Shown here: in pieces, positions 1-5,574 of the stretch
Layout: every line of letters starts with the position of its first letter
How positions within the stretch are numbered: position 1 is the stretch's first letter
Source of the DNA: Candidatus Phascolarctobacterium caballi
Lineage (GTDB): Bacteria; Bacillota; Negativicutes; Acidaminococcales; Acidaminococcaceae
Reading direction: 5' to 3'
DNA length: 8,696 nt
Assembly: GCA_018065225.1 (NCBI GenBank)
Contig: JAGHTS010000320.1
Location: 1 to 8,696, forward strand
Notes under the pieces: generated by a model
The model's input: the letters and a program-made list of their open reading frames with translations, nothing else
Told to the model about the DNA's origin: nothing
Databases searched by the model: none
Position numbers and translations under genes: made by a program

Positions 1-17
1 ATATATAATTGGGCAAA

Positions 18-46
18 TTTACAAGTACACATATATATAGTATAAT
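18..46 (+). promoter_or_regulatory. Sigma-A-type promoter of pth
   Basis: TTTACA at 18-23 (5 of 6 match to TTGACA) is followed by a 17-bp spacer and a perfect TATAAT at 41-46. The pth ATG begins at 53, only six bases after the -10 box. Transcription would be expected to start about 6-8 bases downstream of the box, that is at or within a base or two of the start codon. The match is strong, but no transcript data are available. Confidence 0.75.
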
Positions 47-52
47 GCGGCT

Positions 53-628
53 ATGAAACTTATTGTCGGTCTTGGTAATATTGGCAAAGAATATAATAAT
101 ACCCGCCACAACATCGGTTTTATGGTGGCAGATGTTTTTGTTGCCAAACACAATATTACTTTTAACAAAACTGAAAAAAATGCCGAAATGGCAGAATTTC
201 GGCTTAATGGCGAGAAAATAATAATTATCAAACCTACTACTTATATGAATGAAAGCGGTTTGGCGGTAGGTGAATATGCCCGTTTTTACAATATTGACAC
301 AAAAGATATCGCTGTTGTTCAAGACGATATGGATTTGCCTGTTGGGTTTATCCGTATCCGCAAAAACGGCTCCAGTGGCGGTCATAATGGTATTAAATCA
401 ATCCAAAACCATTTGGGGACAGACCAATTCCCCCGTTTCAAAATCGGTATCGGTCATCCGCCCCACGAACAACAAATTGTAATTGACCATGTTTTGCATA
501 AATTTCAGGGGGACGATAAAACTCTTATTGAAAAAGCGGTACAAACCATGGCAGAAGCGGTGGACAATTGGTTGACGCAAGATATTGAACAGGTAATGAA
601 CAAATTTAATTCTAAAAAGCAAAAATAA
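53..628 (+). CDS. pth: Peptidyl-tRNA hydrolase
   Basis: Cytosolic enzyme that cleaves the ester bond of peptidyl-tRNAs dropped by stalled ribosomes, recycling tRNA; usually essential. The 191 residues match the usual bacterial Pth length. Seen in order: N-terminal GLGN loop (residues 6-9), TRHNIGF with the catalytic-type His19, YMNESG with Asn66, the DDMDLPVG loop with Asp91, and SSGGHNG with Asn112. These correspond to the E. coli active-site residues Asn10, His20, Asn68, Asp93 and Asn114. The start is fixed by the canonical MKLIVGLGN beginning. Two oddities: the usual GLGNPG has Ile10 in place of Pro, and no Shine-Dalgarno sequence precedes the ATG. It is the only plus-strand gene and converges on trmD. 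Confidence 0.97.
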   Translation: MKLIVGLGNIGKEYNNTRHNIGFMVADVFVAKHNITFNKTEKNAEMAEFRLNGEKIIIIKPTTYMNESGLAVGEYARFYNIDTKDIAVVQDDMDLPVGFIRIRKNGSSGGHNGIKSIQNHLGTDQFPRFKIGIGHPPHEQQIVIDHVLHKFQGDDKTLIEKAVQTMAEAVDNWLTQDIEQVMNKFNSKKQK

Positions 629-659
629 AACAGGTTGCACAACAACCTGTTTTATTTTT
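621..659. terminator. Bidirectional terminator shared by pth and trmD
   Basis: A perfect 17-bp inverted repeat (arms 621-637 and 643-659) with a 5-base loop. The core is CAGGTTG/CAACCTG, flanked by A-rich and T-rich sides, so each strand has a stem followed by a T-rich tract. The pth stop TAA (626-628) lies in the left arm and the trmD stop TAA (652-654) in the right arm at the mirror position. It should work as an intrinsic terminator for both converging transcripts. Confidence 0.9.
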
Positions 660-1431
660 GCCCATCATTTAGTTCTTTACGCAAATCTTCCCAAAATAAC
701 CGTTGGGTCTTATTCATTTTCTTTTTCACAGTACCTTCAATCAAGCCGATTTGTTCCTCTGTTAACAAATCTTTCCGCAATTTGTAAGTTGCTATTAATG
801 ATTTTTTTAAGCGCCATGCCGCTATTTTTGCATGATCCCCATTACGCAAAACCTCTGGCACAACCAGCCCTTCAAAAACATCCGGACGCGTATATTGCGG
901 ATATTCCAAAAGCCCCGAGGCAAAACTGTCATCTTCCGCACTGCCAAGTTTTCCCAATACTCCCGGAATAAACCTGCTTATAGCGTCCATCACCACCAAA
1001 GCAGGCAACTCACCGCCAGTCACTACATAATCACCGATGGAAAGTTTTTCATCAACCCACTGAAAAATACGTTCGTCAAATCCCTCATAATGTCCGCAAA
1101 CCAAAATCAAATTTTGACGGGCATCGGCAAATTCTTTGACTATGCTTTGGGTTAAAGTCCTGCCGCCCGGACACAATGCAATCACTTTCGCATCGGGCAA
1201 CTGCTTTTTTGCCTGACGGATAGCTGCCACCAATGGTTCCGGTTTAAACACCATCCCCACCCCGCCGCCAAAAGGTGTATCGTCCACACTGCGATGTTTG
1301 TCAGTGGTAAAATCACGCGGATTGATACAACTTATTTCAATCAGTCCGGCATCCTTTGCCCGTTTCAAAATACTGTGGTCAGCCGCCTGTTCAATTTGCT
1401 CCGGGAAAATTGTTATGAATAAAAATTTCAT
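652..1431 (-). CDS. trmD: tRNA (guanine-N1-)-methyltransferase TrmD
   Basis: Methylates G37 next to the anticodon using S-adenosylmethionine, which prevents +1 frameshifting. It belongs to the SPOUT family with a trefoil knot and acts as a dimer. The 259 residues fit the family. Motifs seen: DDTPFGGGVGM (51-60), GHYEGFDERI (113-122), the knot motif SIGDYVVTGGELPAL (131-145), Asp167/168 at the catalytic-Asp position, and LEYPQYTRP (175-183). The ATG overlaps the rimM stop as ATGA, implying translational coupling. It is the last gene of the operon, directly followed by the shared terminator; the rplS gene commonly found after trmD is missing here. Confidence 0.97.
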   Translation of the reverse strand: MKFLFITIFPEQIEQAADHSILKRAKDAGLIEISCINPRDFTTDKHRSVDDTPFGGGVGMVFKPEPLVAAIRQAKKQLPDAKVIALCPGGRTLTQSIVKEFADARQNLILVCGHYEGFDERIFQWVDEKLSIGDYVVTGGELPALVVMDAISRFIPGVLGKLGSAEDDSFASGLLEYPQYTRPDVFEGLVVPEVLRNGDHAKIAAWRLKKSLIATYKLRKDLLTEEQIGLIEGTVKKKMNKTQRLFWEDLRKELNDGQK

Positions 1432-1931
1432 TTTTCATCATCCCACTTTGGCAAACGCACCAACATCCGTTTTGCTTTCACATCAATTTGCAAAATATTA
1501 TCCTTAACCGCAGGCACCAAAATTTCTTTGCCCGATTTGTCAACAATTACAAAAACATCCACGCTGCCGGTCGGCATCGTGTCTTTGAACACCCCTATTT
1601 CTGTTCCCTGTTCATCCTCACATACACACCCTGCCAAATCGCTGACATAAAATCTGCCGTTAGGTAACGGGGGCAAATCTGCCCTGTTAACCAGCACGTT
1701 TTTGTTACGCAATTTTTCGGCAGCGTCCATATCCGTAATTTCTTCGGTTGAAACTAAAACCATATTCTTTTGAAAACGGGCCCGCTTTACAGTCAGCCGC
1801 TGTCCGTTTCCCACTAAAAGATATTCCAAGTCCAAAAACAATTCCGGGTTTTCTGTCATGGGCAAAATACGAATATCGCCCCGTACACCGTGCGGAGCGA
1901 CAATCTTGCCAATAATTATTTCGTTTTGCAT
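1428..1931 (-). CDS. rimM: 16S rRNA processing protein RimM
   Basis: Assembly factor that helps mature the head of the 30S ribosomal subunit and contacts protein S19. The 167 residues match the family. The N-terminal RimM domain opens with GKIVAPHGVRGDI (8-20). The C-terminal PRC-barrel begins near FYVSDLAG (94-101) and contains the conserved ILVPAV segment near residue 137. The ATG overlaps the ylqD stop codon by one base (TAATG) and the stop overlaps trmD by four, so its translation is probably coupled on both sides; the local Shine-Dalgarno (GCGAG) is weak. Confidence 0.95.
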   Translation of the reverse strand: MQNEIIIGKIVAPHGVRGDIRILPMTENPELFLDLEYLLVGNGQRLTVKRARFQKNMVLVSTEEITDMDAAEKLRNKNVLVNRADLPPLPNGRFYVSDLAGCVCEDEQGTEIGVFKDTMPTGSVDVFVIVDKSGKEILVPAVKDNILQIDVKAKRMLVRLPKWDDEK

Positions 1932-2338
1932 TACTCGCGGAAGGCAATTATTTTGCCATCCTCCGTTACAATTTCTGCACCCATCAAGGCATCCAAATCC
2001 ATACCAACTTTGATAGCCACCGTGCGTTCCAAAGTTCCATGACCGATTTCTGCCCCAATTTGCAACGCTTCAGCACGTTCCAGTTTTGCTTCTGTTGCAT
2101 CTTTTTCCTGTTGCAGTTCTTCTCGACGCATATCAATCTGTTGACGCAAAACCGGCAATTTGCTTAAATCTGATGCTGCCTCTTTCAAAGCCCGTTGTGC
2201 TTCAAAATCAAAACTTTCCAAGTCCATAGTCATTTGCTTGACAGTTTCTTTCAGGTCAGCAATAATTTTCATTTTAGTGTTTTCCGTTACCTTTGCTTTA
2301 ACTGCAATAGGCACACGGACATACAGCATTTCCTCCAT
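1931..2338 (-). CDS. ylqD: YlqD family protein
   Basis: Firmicutes protein of unknown function, named from its position between khpA and rimM in Bacillus subtilis, which is the position seen here. The protein has 135 residues. The N-terminal part is a short beta-like segment (LYVRVPIAVKAKVT, 5-18). The middle (about 25-95) is charged and heptad-like, rich in Glu, Lys, Leu and Gln, and probably a coiled coil. The C-terminal region (about 96-135) has ERTVAIKVGMDLDALMGAEIV, consistent with a small beta domain that ends the family. The start is supported by AAAGGA seven bases upstream of the ATG. Assignment rests on synteny plus composition, with no catalytic motif to check. A role in ribosome or RNA biology is inference from its neighbours. 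Confidence 0.85.
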   Translation of the reverse strand: MEEMLYVRVPIAVKAKVTENTKMKIIADLKETVKQMTMDLESFDFEAQRALKEAASDLSKLPVLRQQIDMRREELQQEKDATEAKLERAEALQIGAEIGHGTLERTVAIKVGMDLDALMGAEIVTEDGKIIAFRE

Positions 2339-2354
2339 AAATACGTCCTTTCAC

Positions 2355-2582
2355 TCAGCCAATCTCAACAATAACTTTAACATTTTCACGAATGGCAACT
2401 GCTTTCATCACGGTACGGATTGCTTTGGCAATCCGTCCCTGCTTGCCAATCACTTTTCCCATATCATCAGGACTCACATGCAAATGAAACACCGTTGTTG
2501 TTCCATTAACTTCTTCATTTACAATTACCCCGTCAGGATCATTTACCAGTGATTTGGCTATTACTTCAATTAATTCTTTCAT
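2355..2582 (-). CDS. khpA: KH domain RNA-binding protein KhpA (YlqC)
   Basis: Small single-KH-domain RNA-binding protein. In other Firmicutes KhpA pairs with KhpB/Jag and influences cell elongation and small-RNA biology. The 75 residues are the usual length. The KH signature is MGKVIGKQGRIAKAIRTVM (41-59), with the GxxG loop GKQG at 46-49. The start has a good ribosome binding site (AGGGGTGA) that overlaps the rpsP stop codon. It sits 13 bases after rpsP and 16 bases before ylqD, so it is clearly in the same transcript. Confidence 0.95.
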   Translation of the reverse strand: MKELIEVIAKSLVNDPDGVIVNEEVNGTTTVFHLHVSPDDMGKVIGKQGRIAKAIRTVMKAVAIRENVKVIVEIG

Positions 2583-2595
2583 GCCAAATCACCCC

Positions 2596-2865
2596 TTATT
2601 TAGCTGTTTTTGCCTCTGCAAATTGTTTCATAATTCCATTCTTTTTGAACAAATTGCGAACAGTATCGGTTATTTGGGCGCCTTTTCCCATCCATGCCAG
2701 TGCTTTGTCCGCATCAATCTTAACCGTAGCAGGTTGAGTTGTTGCATCATAATAACCTATGCTTTCAATAAATTTGCCGTCACGGGCACAACGCTCGTCA
2801 GCAACTACCAAACGATAAAACGGCGCCTTTTTTGCACCCATACGTTTCAAACGAATTTTTACCAT
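2596..2865 (-). CDS. rpsP: 30S ribosomal protein S16
   Basis: Structural and assembly protein of the 30S subunit. The 89 residues begin MVKIRLKRMGAKKAPFYRLVVAD, the S16 hallmark, and contain FIESIGYYDA and VKIDADKALAWMGKGAQ. The frame extends four codons upstream to a TTG at 2877, but that TTG overlaps the obvious ribosome binding site GGAGG (2871-2875), which is correctly spaced for the ATG at 2865; I therefore use 2865. It follows ffh after 50 bases with no convincing promoter, and is read as part of the ylxM-trmD operon. Confidence 0.97.
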   Translation of the reverse strand: MVKIRLKRMGAKKAPFYRLVVADERCARDGKFIESIGYYDATTQPATVKIDADKALAWMGKGAQITDTVRNLFKKNGIMKQFAEAKTAK

Positions 2866-2915
2866 TTTTACCTCCAAAATATTTTCTCTATTTCAATGCG
2901 TTATCTGCATTAAAA

Positions 2916-3596
2916 TCAAAAGCCAAAAGGCAGTTTCAATCCCATTCCCTTACCGCCAAACTTTGCCATGCCGCCCATTTGTTTCATCATCTTTTTTGCC
3001 TGTTCAAAATTTTTCAGCAACTTGTTCACATTCTGTACCTGTACTCCACTGCCCACAGCAATCCGTTTTCTGCGGCTGCCGTTAATAATATCCGGATGCC
3101 GTCTTTCCTTAGGCGTCATAGAACGGATAATAGCTTCTATTCTGTCAAATTCTTTTTCGTCTATTTGGGCTTCTTTAATTTTATTGGCAATATTTCCCAT
3201 TCCCGGAATCATACCCAAAATTGTGTCAAAAGAACCTAATTTGCGTATCTGATGCAGTTGCTCCAAAAAGTTTTCCAAAGTAAATTCATTTTTGCGGATA
3301 CTCTTTTCCATCTCAATGGCTTTCGCCATATCCGTAGTATCCTTAATCTTTTCAATCAGGGATAAAATATCACCCATACCCAAAATGCGGCTTGCCATCC
3401 TGTCGGGATAAAAAGGTTCCAAAGCGTCAATCTTTTCACCCATACCAATAAATTTTACGGGCTTCCCTGTAACCGCCTTGACTGATAAAACTGCTCCGCC
3501 CCGGGCATCGCCGTCTAATTTGGTAATAATCAAACCGCTAATCCCCAATTTTTCATTAAACGCCTCGGCCACATTGACTGCATCCTGACCAGTCAT
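2916..3596 (-). CDS. ffh: Ffh carboxy-terminal part (second half of G domain and M domain)
   Basis: The 226 residues start MTGQDAVNVAEAF and hold the G4 region TKLDGDARGG (26-35), the G5-type FIGMGEK (49-55), then the M domain with FTLENFLEQL (106-115), GMIPGM (128-133), the RNA-binding SRRKRIAVGSG (174-184) and a Met-rich tail. The ATG overlaps the stop of the upstream part as ATGA, and GGTGAT at 3600-3605 is a Shine-Dalgarno-like sequence three bases upstream of it. Independent initiation is thus physically plausible, though I cannot show it occurs. Confidence 0.8.
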   Translation of the reverse strand: MTGQDAVNVAEAFNEKLGISGLIITKLDGDARGGAVLSVKAVTGKPVKFIGMGEKIDALEPFYPDRMASRILGMGDILSLIEKIKDTTDMAKAIEMEKSIRKNEFTLENFLEQLHQIRKLGSFDTILGMIPGMGNIANKIKEAQIDEKEFDRIEAIIRSMTPKERRHPDIINGSRRKRIAVGSGVQVQNVNKLLKNFEQAKKMMKQMGGMAKFGGKGMGLKLPFGF

Positions 3597-4267
3597 GGCA
3601 TCACCGTCAACAAAATTTCGGTTGGTGAAACTGCCGCCTTGATATCTGCCAATTCCTGCATCAATTCTTCATCAATATGCAGACGGCCCGCAGTATCAAT
3701 AATCACCGTATCACAAGCAAGATAATTGGCTTTTGCCAATGCCTGCTTGGCAATTTCCACAGGACTGGTTTTATCACCCAAAGCAAAACTTGGTACACCA
3801 ACCTGTTTTGCCAGCACTTCCAACTGGGTAATCGCCGCCGGCCGGTAAATATCCCCTGCCACCAGCAAAGGTTTCTTGTTCCTTTTATATTTCAGATAGT
3901 GGGCTAATTTAGCCACACTGGTAGTTTTACCTGCACCCTGCAAACCACATAACATATATACCGTAGGAGGTTTGGGGGCAACTTCCAGCTTTGCCTGTTC
4001 ACCGCCCAAAAGTGCAATCAGTTCTTCATTAACGATTTTGATAATCTGCTGATGAGCTGAAAATCCGGGAGCAAGTTCAAGATTTAATGCCTTTTCCTTA
4101 ATTCCCGTCACAAAATCTTTGACAACCTTAAAATTAACATCCGCTTCCAAAAGTGCCATCCGCACTTCTTTTAACGGTGCTTTTAAATCCTCTTCTGTAA
4201 TCTTGCCGGTCCCACGAAAAAGTTTTAATGCATTTTGCAGTTTTTCAGACAAATTTTCAAATGCCAT
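3593..4267 (-). CDS. ffh: Ffh amino-terminal part (N domain and first half of G domain)
   Basis: The 224 residues carry the helical N domain (about 1-90) with the conserved ALLEADVN (38-45), the P-loop GLQGAGKT (108-115), DIYRPAAITQL (139-149), and the G3 motif DTAGR (191-195). The frame ends in Val-Met-Pro-stop just after LLTV, where a normal Ffh continues with DAMTGQD. It therefore lacks the G4 and G5 guanine-specificity motifs and the signal-peptide-binding M domain, and would not be expected to work alone. The ATG overlaps ylxM by 11 bases, implying coupled translation. Confidence 0.85.
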   Translation of the reverse strand: MAFENLSEKLQNALKLFRGTGKITEEDLKAPLKEVRMALLEADVNFKVVKDFVTGIKEKALNLELAPGFSAHQQIIKIVNEELIALLGGEQAKLEVAPKPPTVYMLCGLQGAGKTTSVAKLAHYLKYKRNKKPLLVAGDIYRPAAITQLEVLAKQVGVPSFALGDKTSPVEIAKQALAKANYLACDTVIIDTAGRLHIDEELMQELADIKAAVSPTEILLTVMP

Positions 4268-4496
4268 GTTTCAACAATCCCAATTTTTCCTCATATTTGT
4301 TAAGCTGTGCTTCCACCCGCTTCAACAAATCAAATACTGCCTGACGGGAAACGCCCAATTCTGTACCGATTTCTGCCAATGACAAATCTTCATTAAAATA
4401 TAATTCCATACATTGACGCTGCTTGTCCGTCAGCATATTTTTATATGTATCAAATAATTGTGCCATCCGTACCCGTTTGGCAAATACTTCTTCCAC
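4257..4496 (-). CDS. ylxM: YlxM/p13-like DNA-binding family protein (SRP-associated)
   Basis: A 79-residue protein with a C-terminal helix-turn-helix: LTDKQRQCMELYFNEDLSLAEIGTELGVSRQAVFDLLKRVE covers residues 22-62 and is typical of YlxM and of sigma-factor region 4. YlxM is linked to the signal recognition particle in Gram-positive bacteria and sits directly before ffh, as here; whether it binds DNA or SRP RNA in this organism is unknown. The start is a GTG at 4496 with GGGGA seven bases upstream. The next ATG is ten codons in, with no comparable site. Its stop lies 11 bases inside ffh. Confidence 0.92.
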   Translation of the reverse strand: MEEVFAKRVRMAQLFDTYKNMLTDKQRQCMELYFNEDLSLAEIGTELGVSRQAVFDLLKRVEAQLNKYEEKLGLLKHGI

Positions 4497-4530
4497 AAAA
4501 AAATCCCCGTTTCCTTATAACAGCATTGTT

Positions 4531-4559
4531 ATTATAAACAGGTATTGATTTGTTGTCAA
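4531..4559 (-). promoter_or_regulatory. Perfect-consensus sigma-A promoter of the ylxM-ffh-rpsP-khpA-ylqD-rimM-trmD operon
   Basis: Read on the minus strand: TTGACA (4554-4559), a 17-bp spacer, then TATAAT (4531-4536). Both hexamers match consensus exactly and the spacing is ideal. AT-rich sequence farther upstream (about 4583-4592) could act as an UP-like element. The leader to the GTG of ylxM is roughly 28 bases. Its strength fits a growth-rate-linked translation operon. Confidence 0.88.
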
Positions 4560-4576
4560 GTACTTTTACTTGGCAA
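4553..4576. repeat. Inverted repeat overlapping the -35 box of the ylxM operon
   Basis: Arms TTGTCAAGTA (4553-4562) and TACTTGGCAA (4567-4576) are inverted with a 4-base spacer and one mismatch in ten. The left arm covers the whole -35 hexamer. This is the geometry of an operator at which a dimeric regulator could block RNA polymerase. The regulator is unknown, and I do not recognise the sequence as a known box. Confidence 0.5.
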
Positions 4577-4620
4577 GGAAGCTTTTTATAAAAAATCTAA
4601 TTATTATAATACAATTAGTA

Positions 4621-4664
4621 TAATTAAAAAGCCGTCATTAAATTTATAATTTAATGACGGCTTT
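4621..4664 (-). terminator. Intrinsic terminator of murI
   Basis: A perfect 17-bp inverted repeat (arms 4628-4644 and 4648-4664) with a 3-base loop; the GC-rich base of the stem is GCCGTC/GACGGC. On the minus strand it is followed by TTTTTAATTA. It begins 15 bases after the murI stop codon and separates murI from the ylxM operon promoter. Confidence 0.92.
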
Positions 4665-4679
4665 ACTTCTCAACCGACA

Positions 4680-5510
4680 TTACAACTTTGCCAACTGCAA
4701 TTCACTAAATTCACATTTGCCTAAATCTAAAATTCTGCCCGCCAACCTTCTCATCCGTGAAATATCAGCTGTGCAACAAATTCTTGCCCTACCCACACCT
4801 TCAGTTTTCCTTAAATTATTTTCTTCCAAAACTGCGATGGTATCTAATGCTGTTTGTTCCGCAGGGTCAATAATCACAACTTCTTCACCAACATCTTTAC
4901 GGATTTCTTCCCTGACAAAAGGATAATGGGTGCAAGCCAACAGCAATGTATCACAATTATCGTCACGTAAATTTTTACAATATTTTGTAACCATCATTCT
5001 TAACTGCAACGAGCCAAACTTTTCCCCTTCTATCATTGGTACAAAATCAGGACAGGGAACCATCGTTAATTTTGCAGACGGGTCAGCTGTCATAATCGCT
5101 TTGTAATGTAACTGTTTGCCAATAGTAAACGGTGTGGCAAACACACCGATTTTTTTTGTCTTGGTAGCGCTCAATACAAGATTTGTTCCCAAGCTCATGG
5201 TAACAATCGGCAATTCATAACCAAAACGCAAATTATCTTTGCCAAACATAGAAATGGTATTGCAGGCGACAACTATCATTTTTACACCTTTTTGCCCCAA
5301 TGTATCAACCATTTGCGCTGCAAAAGCAAATATTTCATCCTCTGTATGAGCATTGCCATAGGGACATCTTGCAGTATCACCAATATAAAGAAAATCTTCC
5401 GCAGGCATTTTTCCCTGTAACCATTTAAGTACAGTCAAACCGCCAACACCAGAATCAATTACTCCTATTGGTGAATTTTTGTCAATTTTTTTATTCATAA
5501 AATTGCTCAT
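4680..5510 (-). CDS. murI: Glutamate racemase
   Basis: Interconverts L- and D-glutamate in the cytosol, supplying D-Glu for peptidoglycan. The 276 residues fit the family. Seen: GVIDSGVGGLTV (16-27) with the substrate-binding Asp19-Ser20, GDTARCPYG (44-52), the first catalytic Cys83 in VACNT, and the second catalytic Cys193 in ACTHYP with His195. Both Cys residues needed for the two-base mechanism are present. The stretch after the first Cys (ISMFGKDNLRFGYELPIVTMSL) is less like textbook MurI than the rest, and the protein has an N-terminal extension of about 14 residues. The start is supported by GGAG five bases upstream. It has its own promoter and terminator. Confidence 0.93.
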   Translation of the reverse strand: MSNFMNKKIDKNSPIGVIDSGVGGLTVLKWLQGKMPAEDFLYIGDTARCPYGNAHTEDEIFAFAAQMVDTLGQKGVKMIVVACNTISMFGKDNLRFGYELPIVTMSLGTNLVLSATKTKKIGVFATPFTIGKQLHYKAIMTADPSAKLTMVPCPDFVPMIEGEKFGSLQLRMMVTKYCKNLRDDNCDTLLLACTHYPFVREEIRKDVGEEVVIIDPAEQTALDTIAVLEENNLRKTEGVGRARICCTADISRMRRLAGRILDLGKCEFSELQLAKL

Positions 5511-5544
5511 AACAACTCCAAATTCTCTTTCAATTAATTTTGTT

Positions 5545-5574
5545 ATTATACCATAATTTTTTGTTAAACGCCAA
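5545..5574 (-). promoter_or_regulatory. Extended -10 promoter of murI
   Basis: On the minus strand TTGGCG (5569-5574, 4 of 6 to consensus) is followed by 18 bases and TGGTATAAT, an extended -10 element with a perfect TATAAT at 5545-5550. The -35 box lies within the last codons of the dehydrogenase gene, so murI can be expressed apart from the two-component operon, although read-through from upstream is also possible as no terminator intervenes. Confidence 0.72.

Larger units (their letters stand above)
2916..4267 (-). pseudogene. ffh: ffh locus, signal recognition particle GTPase, interrupted by a one-base frameshift
   Basis: Ffh (SRP54) binds signal peptides of nascent membrane proteins with its M domain and, together with 4.5S RNA and FtsY, delivers ribosomes to the membrane through its NG GTPase. 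Both halves align with a normal Ffh, but the frame breaks at about 3602: the DNA reads ACGGTGATGCCATGACT where the family motif VDAMTG would need ACGGTGGATGCCATGACT. Adding back one G restores one 450-residue protein, the normal length, with only Asp-Ala regained. Ffh is essential in most bacteria, so a sequencing or assembly error is likely. A real mutation, or a split gene kept by reinitiation, remains possible. The two reading frames are listed separately. Confidence 0.85.

Noticed and set aside
832..1155. Plus-strand open frame of 107 codons opposite trmD
   Set aside because: It is a shadow of trmD with no recognisable product or start signal.
1705..1947. Minus-strand open frame of 80 codons overlapping the start of rimM
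   Set aside because: It is out of frame with rimM, which has clear family motifs over the same bases.
2160..2552. Plus-strand open frame of 130 codons opposite ylqD and khpA
   Set aside because: It is a shadow of two clear genes, with no family motif and no plausible promoter or ribosome binding site.
2895..2911. Small inverted repeat AATGC-N7-GCATT between ffh and rpsP
   Set aside because: Only five base pairs, no T tract and no adjacent promoter; it is within what is expected by chance.
2866..2915. Separate promoter or riboswitch-like leader for rpsP
   Set aside because: The 50-base gap has no hexamer pair with acceptable spacing and is too short for a known structured leader.
2832..3239. 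Plus-strand open frame of 135 codons opposite rpsP and ffh
   Set aside because: It is antisense to well-recognised genes, has low-complexity Phe/His/Leu-rich content typical of reverse-complement shadows, and lacks a ribosome binding site.
3593..3625. Programmed -1 ribosomal frameshifting to join the two halves of ffh
   Set aside because: The frames differ by -1, but there is no X-XXY-YYZ slippery heptamer. The -1 frame has a TGA just upstream (TTGTTGACG read as TGT TGA), leaving only ACG-GTG as a slip site, and neither codon re-pairs well in the shifted frame.
4583..4627. Plus-strand TATAAT-like sequences in the AT-rich gap between murI and ylxM
   Set aside because: No plus-strand gene follows; both neighbours are on the minus strand, and such matches are frequent in AT-rich DNA.
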